Made by a program: the position numbers and the translations under genes
Notes under the pieces: model-generated
Told to the model about the DNA's origin: nothing
The model's input: only the letters and a program-made list of their open reading frames with translations
Database searches by the model: none
Shown: positions 36,937-45,399 of the stretch, in pieces
Layout of the letters: the number at the start of each line of letters is the position of its first letter
Position numbering within the stretch: the first letter of the stretch is position 1
Assembly: GCA_902606115.1 (NCBI GenBank)
Contig: CACLFM010000003.1
Coordinates: 1-64,000, forward strand
DNA from: an uncultured Pelagibacteraceae bacterium
GTDB lineage: Bacteria; Pseudomonadota; Alphaproteobacteria; Pelagibacterales; Pelagibacteraceae
Length of the DNA: 64,000 bases
Reading direction: 5' to 3'

Positions 36937-38710
36937 AACTCATACATGTGGTGAATTAAATTTAAATAATAATGGTGAAGATGTTTTATTATCTGGATGG
37001 ATTAATAAAAAGCGAGATCATGGAAATCTTTTATTTATTGATTTGAGGGATACTTATGGAATTACACAATGTGTTGTTGATAATAAAAATAATTTATTCA
37101 AAAAAATTGAAAAAATTCCTTTGGAGACCGTAGTTCAATTCGAAGGGCGAGTTGTTACACGAGAAAATGATACTATTAATAGAGAACTTAAATCAGGAGA
37201 AATTGAAATAAAAATTACAAATTTTAAAATTTTAGGTACAACTAAAGAATTGCCGCTTCCAGTATTTTCAGATCAGGAATATTCTGAGGAAATAAGACTG
37301 AAATATAGGTTTCTAGATTTAAGAAGGAGTAAAATTCATCAAAATATCAATTTAAGGTCAAGGGTAATATCTTATATTCGAAGAGAAATGGAGGGTTTCG
37401 GATTTTTAGAATACCAAACACCAATATTAACATCATCAAGCCCCGAGGGGGCAAGAGATTTTTTGGTACCTAGCAGACTCAACCCTGGAAAGTTTTACGC
37501 TCTTCCCCAGGCACCACAACAATTTAAACAGCTCATAATGGTCTCTGGATTTGATAAATATTTTCAAATTGCCCCATGCTTTAGAGATGAAGATGCTAGA
37601 GCAGATAGAAGCCCAGGAGAGTTCTACCAGTTAGATATAGAAATGTCGTTTGTGGAACAAAAAGATGTATTTAATGTTGTAGAAAAGTTGCTCAATAATA
37701 TTTTTAAAAAATTTTCTACTAAAAAAATTCTTACTGAAAAATTCCCTAAAATTACTTTTTTTGACTCAATGCTTAAATATGGATCAGATAAGCCCGACCT
37801 TCGAAACCCACTTGAGATATGCGATTTGACAGAAATTTTTACAAGATCGGATGTAAAGTTTGAAATTTTTAAAAAATTAGTAAAAAAAGGATCATTAGTA
37901 AGAGCAATAGTTACAAAACAAACAAAAAATAAACCTAGAAGTTTTTTTGATAATATTGACAGATGGGCTAAAGATGAGGGGTCCAATGGACTAGCATATT
38001 TCACTTTTGAAAATGAAGATAATAAAATTTTTGGTAAAGGTCCAATAGGAAAATTTTTTTCTTCAGAAGCATGTCAGGAAATTATGAAAATAAGTAAAGC
38101 TGAAATAGGAGATAGCATTTTTTTTTCATGTGGTAACAAAAAAGATATAGAGAAATTATTATCTTTAGCACGAGACAAAATTGCTAGAGACTTAGATTTA
38201 ATTGATGAAAATTTATTTGCTTTTTGTTGGATAGTTGACTACCCTATGTATGAAACCGATGAAAAATTAGGTCAAATTAAATTCAGCCATAACCCCTTCT
38301 CAATGCCGCAAGGAGACTTAGATAAATTAAATTTAAATAAACCATTAGATATTAAAGCATATCAATATGATATAGTTTGCAATGGAATTGAATTGTCATC
38401 AGGCGCGATTAGAAATCATATACCTGAACTAATGTACAAACTTTTTGCAGTAGCTGGTTACAATAAACAAAGTGTTGATGAAAAATTTAGCGGAATGATT
38501 AATGCATTAAATTATGGTGCTCCTCCCCATGGTGGTATAGCACCTGGAATCGATAGGATTATAATGTTATTAGCTAATGAAAAAAATATTAGAGAAATCA
38601 CAATGTTTCCATTGAACCAAAATGCCCAAGATTTGATGATGAATGCACCCTCTAATGTGGAGGAGAGTCAATTAAAAGAATTAAATATTAATATTATTAA
38701 AAAAAAATGA
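36923..38710 (+). CDS. aspS: Aspartyl-tRNA synthetase
   Basis: 595-residue class II synthetase. The OB-fold anticodon domain (RTHTCGEL, LSGWINKKRDHGNLLFIDLRD) is followed by motif 2 (FRDEDARADRSPGEFYQLD), the GAD insertion domain and motif 3 (HGGIAPGIDRIIMLL). Like other alphaproteobacterial AspRS it may be non-discriminating, which cannot be decided from the sequence alone. It starts inside hda by 14 bases and abuts the convergent NrdJ-domain gene with no gap. Confidence 0.96.
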   Translation: MTLYRTHTCGELNLNNNGEDVLLSGWINKKRDHGNLLFIDLRDTYGITQCVVDNKNNLFKKIEKIPLETVVQFEGRVVTRENDTINRELKSGEIEIKITNFKILGTTKELPLPVFSDQEYSEEIRLKYRFLDLRRSKIHQNINLRSRVISYIRREMEGFGFLEYQTPILTSSSPEGARDFLVPSRLNPGKFYALPQAPQQFKQLIMVSGFDKYFQIAPCFRDEDARADRSPGEFYQLDIEMSFVEQKDVFNVVEKLLNNIFKKFSTKKILTEKFPKITFFDSMLKYGSDKPDLRNPLEICDLTEIFTRSDVKFEIFKKLVKKGSLVRAIVTKQTKNKPRSFFDNIDRWAKDEGSNGLAYFTFENEDNKIFGKGPIGKFFSSEACQEIMKISKAEIGDSIFFSCGNKKDIEKLLSLARDKIARDLDLIDENLFAFCWIVDYPMYETDEKLGQIKFSHNPFSMPQGDLDKLNLNKPLDIKAYQYDIVCNGIELSSGAIRNHIPELMYKLFAVAGYNKQSVDEKFSGMINALNYGAPPHGGIAPGIDRIIMLLANEKNIREITMFPLNQNAQDLMMNAPSNVEESQLKELNINIIKKK

Positions 38711-39544
38711 CTATTTTTTACCTTTAAGGTTTATTCTTATATCAGAAAGGTCAACTAATTTTCTTTTATAATCGTTTCTGACAAAACCCTTACTAGTCAT
38801 ATCTTTTACAATTTTGATTAGCTGATTATTCTCCTCAAAAGAGTTAGGATCATTTTCACTAATATTTTCTGATTTACCTATAGATGGAGTATGCGCTAAA
38901 TCCTCTCTGTTTAAATAAGATATAGCAAGTTCTCTAAATATGTAATCAAGTATCGATGTTGCTGATAATATCCTGTCGTTACCAAAAACTTTACCTGAGG
39001 GCTCAAATTTTGTATCTACATACGCATTTACAAACTCATCAAGTGGAACCCCATATTGCAGACCTAAAGAAATAGCTATCGCAAAATTATTCATTAATGC
39101 TTTAACTAGCTCACCTTCTTTACTAGTATCAATAAAAATTTCTCCGATTTTGCCGTCTTCATATTCACCGGTGTGTAAATAGACTTTGTGATCTCCAATT
39201 GTAGCCTTTTGAATGTAGCCCTTACGTCTATCTGGCATACTAAATCTCTTATTAATAGCTTCATCAACGTTTTTAATAAAATTAGAATTTTTAGTTAAAT
39301 TCTTATTGTCTACATTTTGACTAGTTTTGTCTATTTTAACCTCTGAAATATTAGTTTCACTTTTATTTGTTGAATTTTTTTCAAGACTTTTTGTTTTTCT
39401 AGTATCTATTTTAATATCAATTACTTCAAACTCTCCGTCATCTCTTTGTTCTAAATTATTTAGTTCTGTTTGATCAATTTTGTTTAAATAGTGTTTTACT
39501 TTAAAAGAGCAGGTGTAAAAAGTTTCAACTAAATATTTAGACAT
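38711..39544 (-). CDS. Stand-alone C-terminal (TSCPD) domain of B12-dependent ribonucleotide reductase
   Basis: 277-residue protein. Residues about 101-219 match the C-terminal part of class II (NrdJ) reductases: [56 protein letters not shown], and [23 protein letters not shown]. The catalytic barrel with its active-site cysteines and B12-binding region is absent, and so is the usual Cys-rich tail. The first 50 residues ([36 protein letters not shown]) look conserved in character but I do not know the family; residues 52-95 are a Ser/Asn/Lys linker. It could be a split reductase subunit or a regulator of reductase activity. Confidence 0.8.
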   Translation of the reverse strand: MSKYLVETFYTCSFKVKHYLNKIDQTELNNLEQRDDGEFEVIDIKIDTRKTKSLEKNSTNKSETNISEVKIDKTSQNVDNKNLTKNSNFIKNVDEAINKRFSMPDRRKGYIQKATIGDHKVYLHTGEYEDGKIGEIFIDTSKEGELVKALMNNFAIAISLGLQYGVPLDEFVNAYVDTKFEPSGKVFGNDRILSATSILDYIFRELAISYLNREDLAHTPSIGKSENISENDPNSFEENNQLIKIVKDMTSKGFVRNDYKRKLVDLSDIRINLKGKK

Positions 39545-39612
39545 ATTTTAAATAAAATTATTTTTAGAATCTTAAAATATTTATATACAAATATGATTTT
39601 TAGTCTAATCTA

Positions 39613-39639
39613 ATTTTTTCAATTTAAGATTGAAAAAAT
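39613..39639. other. 11-bp perfect inverted repeat in divergent promoter gap
   Basis: ATTTTTTCAAT, a 5-base loop TTAAG, then ATTGAAAAAAT. It lies 11 bases before the NDUFA12 start in the 106-base gap from the NrdJ-domain gene. It could be an operator or a stem in the 5' leader. It is AT-only apart from one pair, so its stability would be low. Confidence 0.4.
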
Positions 39640-39650
39640 AATTAAAAATT

Positions 39651-40010
39651 ATGTTGACACTTCTGAAACAAACTTTCACTTGGTGGAATCATCAAACCCT
39701 GGGTACAAGGATTTACACATTGTTTTTTGGAAAATTTAAAGGCAAAGACTATTTTGGAAATAAATATTATCAAAATAAGTCTGGAAAAAGATGGGTTATT
39801 TATAATGGTGAAGTTGATGCAACAAAAATACCAAATGAGTGGTATTCTTGGATACATTTCTTAAATAATAAAATCGAGCATACTCAAGATTTAAAAAAAT
39901 TTAGTTGGCAAAAAAAAAATATTCCTAATCAAACTGGGACGTCAAAAGCTTTTCATCCAAATAAAGACAATAGAAATGAATTTAAAAAGTACAAATCTTG
40001 GAAAGAATAG
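39651..40010 (+). CDS. NDUFA12-type accessory subunit of NADH:ubiquinone oxidoreductase
   Basis: 119-residue homologue of the B17.2/NDUFA12 complex I subunit, found in alphaproteobacteria and mitochondria. Signatures are TWWNHQTLGTRIYTLFFGKFKG, DYFGNKYYQN (given in part), KRWVIYNGEVDATKIPNEWYSWIHF and TGTSKAFHP. The last 35 bases overlap the DUF2155 gene. The neighbour order NDUFA12-DUF2155-acc genes is a typical alphaproteobacterial context. Confidence 0.92.
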   Translation: MLTLLKQTFTWWNHQTLGTRIYTLFFGKFKGKDYFGNKYYQNKSGKRWVIYNGEVDATKIPNEWYSWIHFLNNKIEHTQDLKKFSWQKKNIPNQTGTSKAFHPNKDNRNEFKKYKSWKE

Positions 40011-40380
40011 ATTTTTCTATTTTATAGTAATTTTATTATTTCAAGCACTTATAACCCCAATATTTGCTGAGGAAGAAACTTATTTTGGAAAAACAGTAGA
40101 TGTGAAAATCTTAGATAAATTGAGTTCAAAAAATAAATTAATAAAAATTGAAATTGGTAAGGATTATATTTTTAAAAATTTAGTTCTTAAAGTATTGAAA
40201 TGTAAAAACTCTAAATTTGATGATAATCCTGAAATTACATCTTATTTACAAGTAAGAGATCTAAATAATAAAGACAATAATGAGGTATTTGTATTTAATG
40301 GGTGGACTTTCTCCTCAAGTCCCTCAATCCAAGTTTTTGATCATCCAATATATGATTTGTGGATCTTGAAATGCTATTAA
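39976..40380 (+). CDS. DUF2155 family exported protein
   Basis: 134-residue protein with an N-terminal signal peptide (RFFYFIVILLFQALITPIFA, about 10-29) and the DUF2155 domain: LDKLSSKNKLIKIEIGKDY, LVLKVLKCKNSK, VFVFNGWTFSSSPSIQVFDHPIYDLWILKC. Two cysteines, one in the KCKNSK segment and one near the C-terminus, may pair in the periplasm. Function is unknown. It overlaps NDUFA12 and shares TTAA with the convergent accC stop. Confidence 0.85.
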   Translation: MNLKSTNLGKNRFFYFIVILLFQALITPIFAEEETYFGKTVDVKILDKLSSKNKLIKIEIGKDYIFKNLVLKVLKCKNSKFDDNPEITSYLQVRDLNNKDNNEVFVFNGWTFSSSPSIQVFDHPIYDLWILKCY

Positions 40381-41714
40381 ATTAATTTATCTTTGTCTAA
40401 CCACGTTACATTAAATTCTGAATTTAGAAATTTCTCATGCTTTAATAATTTTTTATGAAGATCTATTGTTGTTGTAATCCCTTCAATCACGAATTCGTCC
40501 AAAGATCTTAAGGTTCTTTGTATAGCCTCAGTCCTGTTTCTGCCATGACATATAAGTTTACAAATCAAACTATCATAATAAGGAGTTACTTTATATCCTT
40601 GATAAATTGAGCCATCTACTCTCGTTCTGAATCCAGACGGTTGATGACACATTCCAATCAAACCTGGAGAGGGCTGAAAATTTTTACTTGGATCTTCTGC
40701 ATTAATTCTACATTCAATTGCATGACCTCTTGGATTTATATCTGATTGTTTTAAAGCAGTATTTCCTGAATAAGCTATCCAAATTTGCTCTTTAACAATA
40801 TCAATACCAGTAACCATTTCAGAAACAGGATGTTCTACCTGCACCCTTGTATTCATTTCAAGAAAATAAAATTTTCCATCTTCAAATATATATTCCACTG
40901 TTCCTGCGCCTTCGTATCCGATTTCTGAAACCATTTTGACAGTTTTACTAAACAAATCATTTCTTAGATTTTCATTTAAAACTGGACTTGGAGTCTCTTC
41001 AATAAGTTTTTGATGTCTTCTTTGAACTGAACAATCTCTTTCATGCATATGAACAGTTCTATTCTTTCCAGATAACACTTGTACTTCTATATGTCTTGGA
41101 TTCTCAAAAAATTTTTCTAAATATAATTCATCATTCGCAAAAAATTTCTTAGCTTCTGATTTTGCAGTTAAAAATAAATGATCAAACTCATCTTCGGATT
41201 TAACAATTTTCATACCTTTTCCTCCACCTCCACCTGCAGCTTTTATCAAAATAGGATAACCAATTTTTTTAGCTATTTGTTTTCCAATATCTAAATTCAA
41301 TACTCCTCCCTCAGATCCTTCAATTATAGGTATTCCATATTTTTTTGCAGTGTTTTTTGCTTCAATTTTATCTCCCATCATTTTTATTATTTCAGGTGAT
41401 GGACCAATGAATTTTATATTGTTGTCTTTTAATATTTTTGCAAAATTATAATTTTCTGATAAAAAACCATAACCTGGATGAACAGCATCAGAATTTGTTA
41501 CCTCAATGGCAGACAATATTGATGGAATATTTAAATAACTATCTACTGGTTGACTAGAGCCAACGCAAAGACTTTCATCTGCTAATTTAACGTGCATACT
41601 CTCCTTGTCTACATCTGAGTGTATAGCAACAGTTTGAATTCCCCATTCTTTACAAGCTCTAATAATTCTAACTGCTATTTCACCTCTGTTTGCTATAAGA
41701 ATTTTTTTGAACAT
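40377..41714 (-). CDS. accC: Acetyl-CoA carboxylase, biotin carboxylase subunit
   Basis: 445-residue ATP-grasp enzyme that carboxylates biotin on AccB. Signatures are KILIANRGEIAVRIIRAC at the N-terminus, the Gly-rich KAAGGGGGKGMKIV, HIEVQVLSGK, RDCSVQRRHQKLIEE and EMNTRVQVEHPVSEM. The length matches E. coli AccC (449). It directly follows accB with no gap. Confidence 0.97.
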   Translation of the reverse strand: MFKKILIANRGEIAVRIIRACKEWGIQTVAIHSDVDKESMHVKLADESLCVGSSQPVDSYLNIPSILSAIEVTNSDAVHPGYGFLSENYNFAKILKDNNIKFIGPSPEIIKMMGDKIEAKNTAKKYGIPIIEGSEGGVLNLDIGKQIAKKIGYPILIKAAGGGGGKGMKIVKSEDEFDHLFLTAKSEAKKFFANDELYLEKFFENPRHIEVQVLSGKNRTVHMHERDCSVQRRHQKLIEETPSPVLNENLRNDLFSKTVKMVSEIGYEGAGTVEYIFEDGKFYFLEMNTRVQVEHPVSEMVTGIDIVKEQIWIAYSGNTALKQSDINPRGHAIECRINAEDPSKNFQPSPGLIGMCHQPSGFRTRVDGSIYQGYKVTPYYDSLICKLICHGRNRTEAIQRTLRSLDEFVIEGITTTIDLHKKLLKHEKFLNSEFNVTWLDKDKLI

Positions 41715-42131
41715 TTAGTCAAGAATTACAAGAGTCTGACCAAACTCAACAGGTTGACCATCCTCGACAATAATTTCTTTTATTATTCCATCCTTGGTTG
41801 ACGGTACATGATTCATTGTTTTCATTGCTTCGACTATCATTACTGTATCACCCTTTTTTATCTTTTTTCCAACCTCAACGAATTTTTTGCCACCAGGTTC
41901 AGGTGCTAAGTAAGCGGTTCCGATTATAGGAGATTTAATTTCAGTTCCTACAATCTTTGCTTCATATTTGATTTCATTTTTATTTTCTAGAACTTGAAAT
42001 TTACTTGATTCATTTGTTGAGTTTCTTACAACTTTTATTTTTATATCTTTTTCTGAATATTCTAACTCAGTTAGTTTATTTTCTTCTAAACTACTTACTA
42101 GTTCTTTAATTAATTTTTTATCTATTTTCAT
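41715..42131 (-). CDS. accB: Acetyl-CoA carboxylase, biotin carboxyl carrier protein
   Basis: 138-residue BCCP. The C-terminal biotinyl domain carries Lys104 in VEAMKTMNHV and the thumb-like segment (IIGTAYLAPEPGGKKFVEVG). The N-terminal 60 residues form the dimer/linker region, shorter and less Pro/Ala-rich than in E. coli, as expected in an AT-rich genome. It overlaps aroQ by 14 bases. Confidence 0.95.
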   Translation of the reverse strand: MKIDKKLIKELVSSLEENKLTELEYSEKDIKIKVVRNSTNESSKFQVLENKNEIKYEAKIVGTEIKSPIIGTAYLAPEPGGKKFVEVGKKIKKGDTVMIVEAMKTMNHVPSTKDGIIKEIIVEDGQPVEFGQTLVILD

Positions 42132-42567
42132 TCAATAATATATCATGGATTGCCATTATGGCTAAAATATAACCTTTACTACCAATACCAAATATTCCCC
42201 CATTAACCACATCACTTATTAATGATTTTTTTCTAAATTCCTCTCTTTTATAAATATTTGATATATGTAATTCAATTTTTGTTTTATCAAACAGTAAAAG
42301 AGCATCCCTAATTGAAACGGAGGTATGTGTAAACCCTGCTGCATTTATTATTATTCCATCTTGTTTTTCTTTAGCTTCTTGTATCCATGTGACTATTTCA
42401 CCTTCAAGGTTAGACTGAACAAATTCAAGTTTAATATCTAATTCACTAGATTTTTTCATACATATGTCTTTAAGCTCATCATATGATATTGATCCATATT
42501 GTGATTGTTCTCTTTGACCTAATAGATTAAGATTTGGACCGTTTATTATTAATATTTTAAAAGCCAT
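42118..42567 (-). CDS. aroQ: 3-dehydroquinate dehydratase, type II
   Basis: 149-residue shikimate pathway enzyme. It has ILIINGPNLNLLGQREQSQYGS, the catalytic Tyr in that loop, IINAAGFTHTSVSIRDAL and IELHISNIYKREEFRKKS. I chose ATG 42567 over a TTG at 42573, since the added residues are not conserved. The start is divergent from thiS with only 12 bases between the two start codons. Linkage aroQ-accB-accC is common. Confidence 0.95.
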   Translation of the reverse strand: MAFKILIINGPNLNLLGQREQSQYGSISYDELKDICMKKSSELDIKLEFVQSNLEGEIVTWIQEAKEKQDGIIINAAGFTHTSVSIRDALLLFDKTKIELHISNIYKREEFRKKSLISDVVNGGIFGIGSKGYILAIMAIHDILLNENR

Positions 42568-42579
42568 AAACAATACATA

Positions 42580-42798
42580 ATGAAAAAAATTAAAAAAATC
42601 AAAATTAATTTAAATGGAAAAGCTCTTTTTTTAAATAAAGGAACATCATTATCCAAAGTTATCAAAAAAAATAAATTAGAATCCAATAAGATTGCAATTG
42701 AGTTAAATAGAGAAATTATTAATAAAAAAAAAATTGATAAAATTTTTCTCAAAAATAGAGATAAAATCGAAATTGTTCATTTTATTGGTGGCGGTTAA
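42580..42798 (+). CDS. thiS: Sulfur carrier protein ThiS
   Basis: 72-residue ubiquitin-like sulfur carrier for thiazole synthesis. It has an INLNGKALFLNKG start, AIELNREII in the middle and the C-terminal EIVHFIGGG; the Gly-Gly end is thiocarboxylated. The stop codon overlaps the thiG start by one base. No thiC, thiE or thiD is near, in line with SAR11 cells needing an external pyrimidine precursor. Confidence 0.93.
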   Translation: MKKIKKIKINLNGKALFLNKGTSLSKVIKKNKLESNKIAIELNREIINKKKIDKIFLKNRDKIEIVHFIGGG

Positions 42799-43571
42799 TG
42801 AAAAAAGATTTCTTTAAAATATCAACAAAAAAATTTAAATCGAGATTAATAGTTGGAACTGGAAAGTATAAAAACTTTATAGAATGTTCCAAAGCTGTCA
42901 AAGCATCAGGAGCTGATATAGTTACTGTCGCAATAAGGAGGGTAAATATATCTGACAAAAAAAAACCTGTGCTAATGGATTATTTAGATCCAAAAAAGAT
43001 AACATACCTTCCAAATACTGCGGGATGTTTTTCTTCAAATGAAGCTTTAAGAACTTTGAGACTGGCACGTGAAATTGGTGGTTGGAAATTAGTTAAACTT
43101 GAAGTTTTGGGTGATAAAAATAGCCTATTACCTGATATGATTGAAACCTTAAAATCAACAGAGGTGTTATCTAAAGAGGGTTTTGAAGTTATGGTCTATT
43201 GTAATGATGATCCATTGATGGCAAAAAGATTGGAAAATGTAGGTGCGGTAGCAATAATGCCTTTAGCTGCACCAATAGGCTCTGGATTGGGAATACAAAA
43301 TTATACAAATATAAAAATAATCCGAAAACAAACTAAATTGCCTCTTATAATCGATGCGGGCATAGGCGAGGCATCAGATGCGGCTATTGCATTGGAGTTA
43401 GGATGTGATGGTGTTTTAATCAATACTGCAATTGCACAAGCAAAACAACCTATTGAAATGGCTATTGCCATGAAGCACGCAGTTATTGCTGGTAGAAAAT
43501 CTTTTTTATCTGGTAGAATTAAAAAAAGCTTGAAGGGATATGCTTCAACTACCAAAAAAGGAATTATTTAA
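42798..43571 (+). CDS. thiG: Thiazole synthase
   Basis: 257-residue TIM-barrel enzyme forming the thiazole phosphate of thiamin from deoxyxylulose phosphate, dehydroglycine and ThiS sulfur. Signatures are RLIVGTGKYKNF, DIVTVAIRRVN, the Lys-containing WKLVKLEVLGD, AIMPLAAPIGSGLGIQN and DAGIGEASDAAIALELG. Convergent with the RNase E/G gene, with 8 overlapping bases. Confidence 0.96.
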   Translation: MKKDFFKISTKKFKSRLIVGTGKYKNFIECSKAVKASGADIVTVAIRRVNISDKKKPVLMDYLDPKKITYLPNTAGCFSSNEALRTLRLAREIGGWKLVKLEVLGDKNSLLPDMIETLKSTEVLSKEGFEVMVYCNDDPLMAKRLENVGAVAIMPLAAPIGSGLGIQNYTNIKIIRKQTKLPLIIDAGIGEASDAAIALELGCDGVLINTAIAQAKQPIEMAIAMKHAVIAGRKSFLSGRIKKSLKGYASTTKKGII

Positions 43572-45324
43572 TTTTTCTTCTTTTAAAATATTTTTTTTTT
43601 TTAAAGTCTTTCTTTACGAACTTTATAACATTACTAGTCTTATTCTTTTTATTATTAACTGTTTTATTAATATCTACTTTATGATCGATTTTTTCTAAAA
43701 CTTTTTTACTCTTATTCTCAAATGAAATTTCATATTCAGGAACTAACAAAAATTTATCTCCTAAAATATTAACTTTAATTTTATACTTTTTTTCAAGATA
43801 TTTGAGGTCTTTTTTAAAATTATCTAAAATAAAATTTTTAATTTTTTCTGGCATATTAGCATTGACTATCTTTGCTTTAGAATTAATTGATTTTACCTCA
43901 ATCAATTTTATAATTTTTTGCACAAAAGACTGACTTGTTAAAGAAATATTCCATTGAACGCTGCTCTCTCTCAATCTTTGTCTTGACATTTCTAACAAAC
44001 CAAAACTACTTATTCTACCGATCTGAACTCTTGCCCTATCTTTTCTGCATCTTTCTTTCAATTTTCTTTCAACAAGTTTTCTATTTCCAAAGTTCATCAT
44101 ATCAATAAAGTCAATAATTATTAAACCAGACAAATCTCTAATTTTTATTTGTCTAGCTATTTCATCTGCAGCCTCTAAATTAGTATCTAGAGCAGTGCTT
44201 TCAACATTTCTTTGTTTTATCGATTTACCTGAATTTATGTCAATAGATACCAAGGCTTCGGTAGGGTTAATTACCAAATAACCTCCTGAATTAAGTTTTA
44301 CTTGTGTGTCATATATTTCATTCAATTTTTCTTCTATTTTTTCTTTTATAAATAATGGTTGCTTATCTCTGTATTTCTTAATTTTTTTAACATTTTTTGG
44401 CATTAAAATTTTCATGAAGTTTTTTGCTTTTTGATAACCCTCATTACCTTGAATTATAATATTTTTAGTTTCATCATCGTAAATATCCCTTAAAGTACGT
44501 TTAATAATATCACTTTCCTGATGTATTAAAGAGGGAGCAATTGAATTCATTGCAGTATCTTTAATTTTATTCCAACTTTCAATTAAACTTGTAAGATCAT
44601 ATTCAATATCATTCTTTGTTTTATTTGAACCTGCGGTTCTTACAATTAAACCCATCTCTTTTGGTATTTTTATTTCATTAAGTATCAATCTAATTTTTTT
44701 TCTTTCACCAAAGTTAAAAATTTTTCTAGAAATTCCACCACCTTTTGGAGTATTTGGCATTAAAACAATATATTTACCAGCTATTGATATAAATGTTGTT
44801 AATGCAGCACCCTTTAACCCTCTCTCATCTTTCAGAACTTGAACTAATATTACCTGATTAGGTTTAATTACTTCTTGAATTTTATATCTTTTAGATGGAA
44901 TTTTAGATTTATTAGGTTCGGTGATATTTTGATTTTTAATTTCTGCTGTTTTTTCTTTTTCAATATCATCAGATGATAATTCGTTTTCTTTTATAGATAT
45001 ATCTTCCTCTTCACTTTTCTTAGCAAGCTCTACTCTTAATTTTTCCTCTTCTTTTTTTATAATATCTAAATCACTTGTTGGAATTTGATAGTAATCCGAC
45101 TGAATGTCATTAAAAGATAGGAAACCATGTCTTTCTCTTCCAAAATCAATAAATGCAGCTTGTAAAGAGGGCTCAACCCTACTTACTTTTCCTAAATAGA
45201 TATTGTTCTTAATTAAATTGTTCTTAACAGTTTCGTACTCGTAATCTTCAATATTACCATTTTCTTTAAGCACAACTCGAGTTTCATCTGGATGCGATGC
45301 ATCGATAAATAAATTCTTTTCCAT
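43564..45324 (-). CDS. rne: Ribonuclease E/G family endoribonuclease
   Basis: 586-residue RNase E/G. The S1 domain (YLGKVSRVEPSLQAAFIDFG, 43-62) is split by an acidic insertion (about 75-150), as in other alphaproteobacterial enzymes. The catalytic aspartates are Asp362 (SIDINSG) and Asp405 (IIIDFIDM). After RQRLRESS (448-455) the usual CPxC zinc link is missing; no cysteine pair is seen. The long scaffold tail of E. coli RNase E is absent and only a short basic end is kept. It matures rRNA and starts mRNA decay. Confidence 0.93.
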   Translation of the reverse strand: MEKNLFIDASHPDETRVVLKENGNIEDYEYETVKNNLIKNNIYLGKVSRVEPSLQAAFIDFGRERHGFLSFNDIQSDYYQIPTSDLDIIKKEEEKLRVELAKKSEEEDISIKENELSSDDIEKEKTAEIKNQNITEPNKSKIPSKRYKIQEVIKPNQVILVQVLKDERGLKGAALTTFISIAGKYIVLMPNTPKGGGISRKIFNFGERKKIRLILNEIKIPKEMGLIVRTAGSNKTKNDIEYDLTSLIESWNKIKDTAMNSIAPSLIHQESDIIKRTLRDIYDDETKNIIIQGNEGYQKAKNFMKILMPKNVKKIKKYRDKQPLFIKEKIEEKLNEIYDTQVKLNSGGYLVINPTEALVSIDINSGKSIKQRNVESTALDTNLEAADEIARQIKIRDLSGLIIIDFIDMMNFGNRKLVERKLKERCRKDRARVQIGRISSFGLLEMSRQRLRESSVQWNISLTSQSFVQKIIKLIEVKSINSKAKIVNANMPEKIKNFILDNFKKDLKYLEKKYKIKVNILGDKFLLVPEYEISFENKSKKVLEKIDHKVDINKTVNNKKNKTSNVIKFVKKDFKKKKYFKRRKIK

Positions 45325-45399
45325 AATTTTAGTATTTTTTTCATTTTTATAAATTCTAATGCCTTAACTTTAACAAATTCATGTATTAAATAAACTAAA

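Noticed and set aside
43066..43071. A second CACGTG, in thiG, as another parS-like site
   Set aside because: Only one flank continues the palindrome (AAA on the right, TGG on the left), about 10 of 16 parS positions agree, and it is within well-conserved coding sequence.
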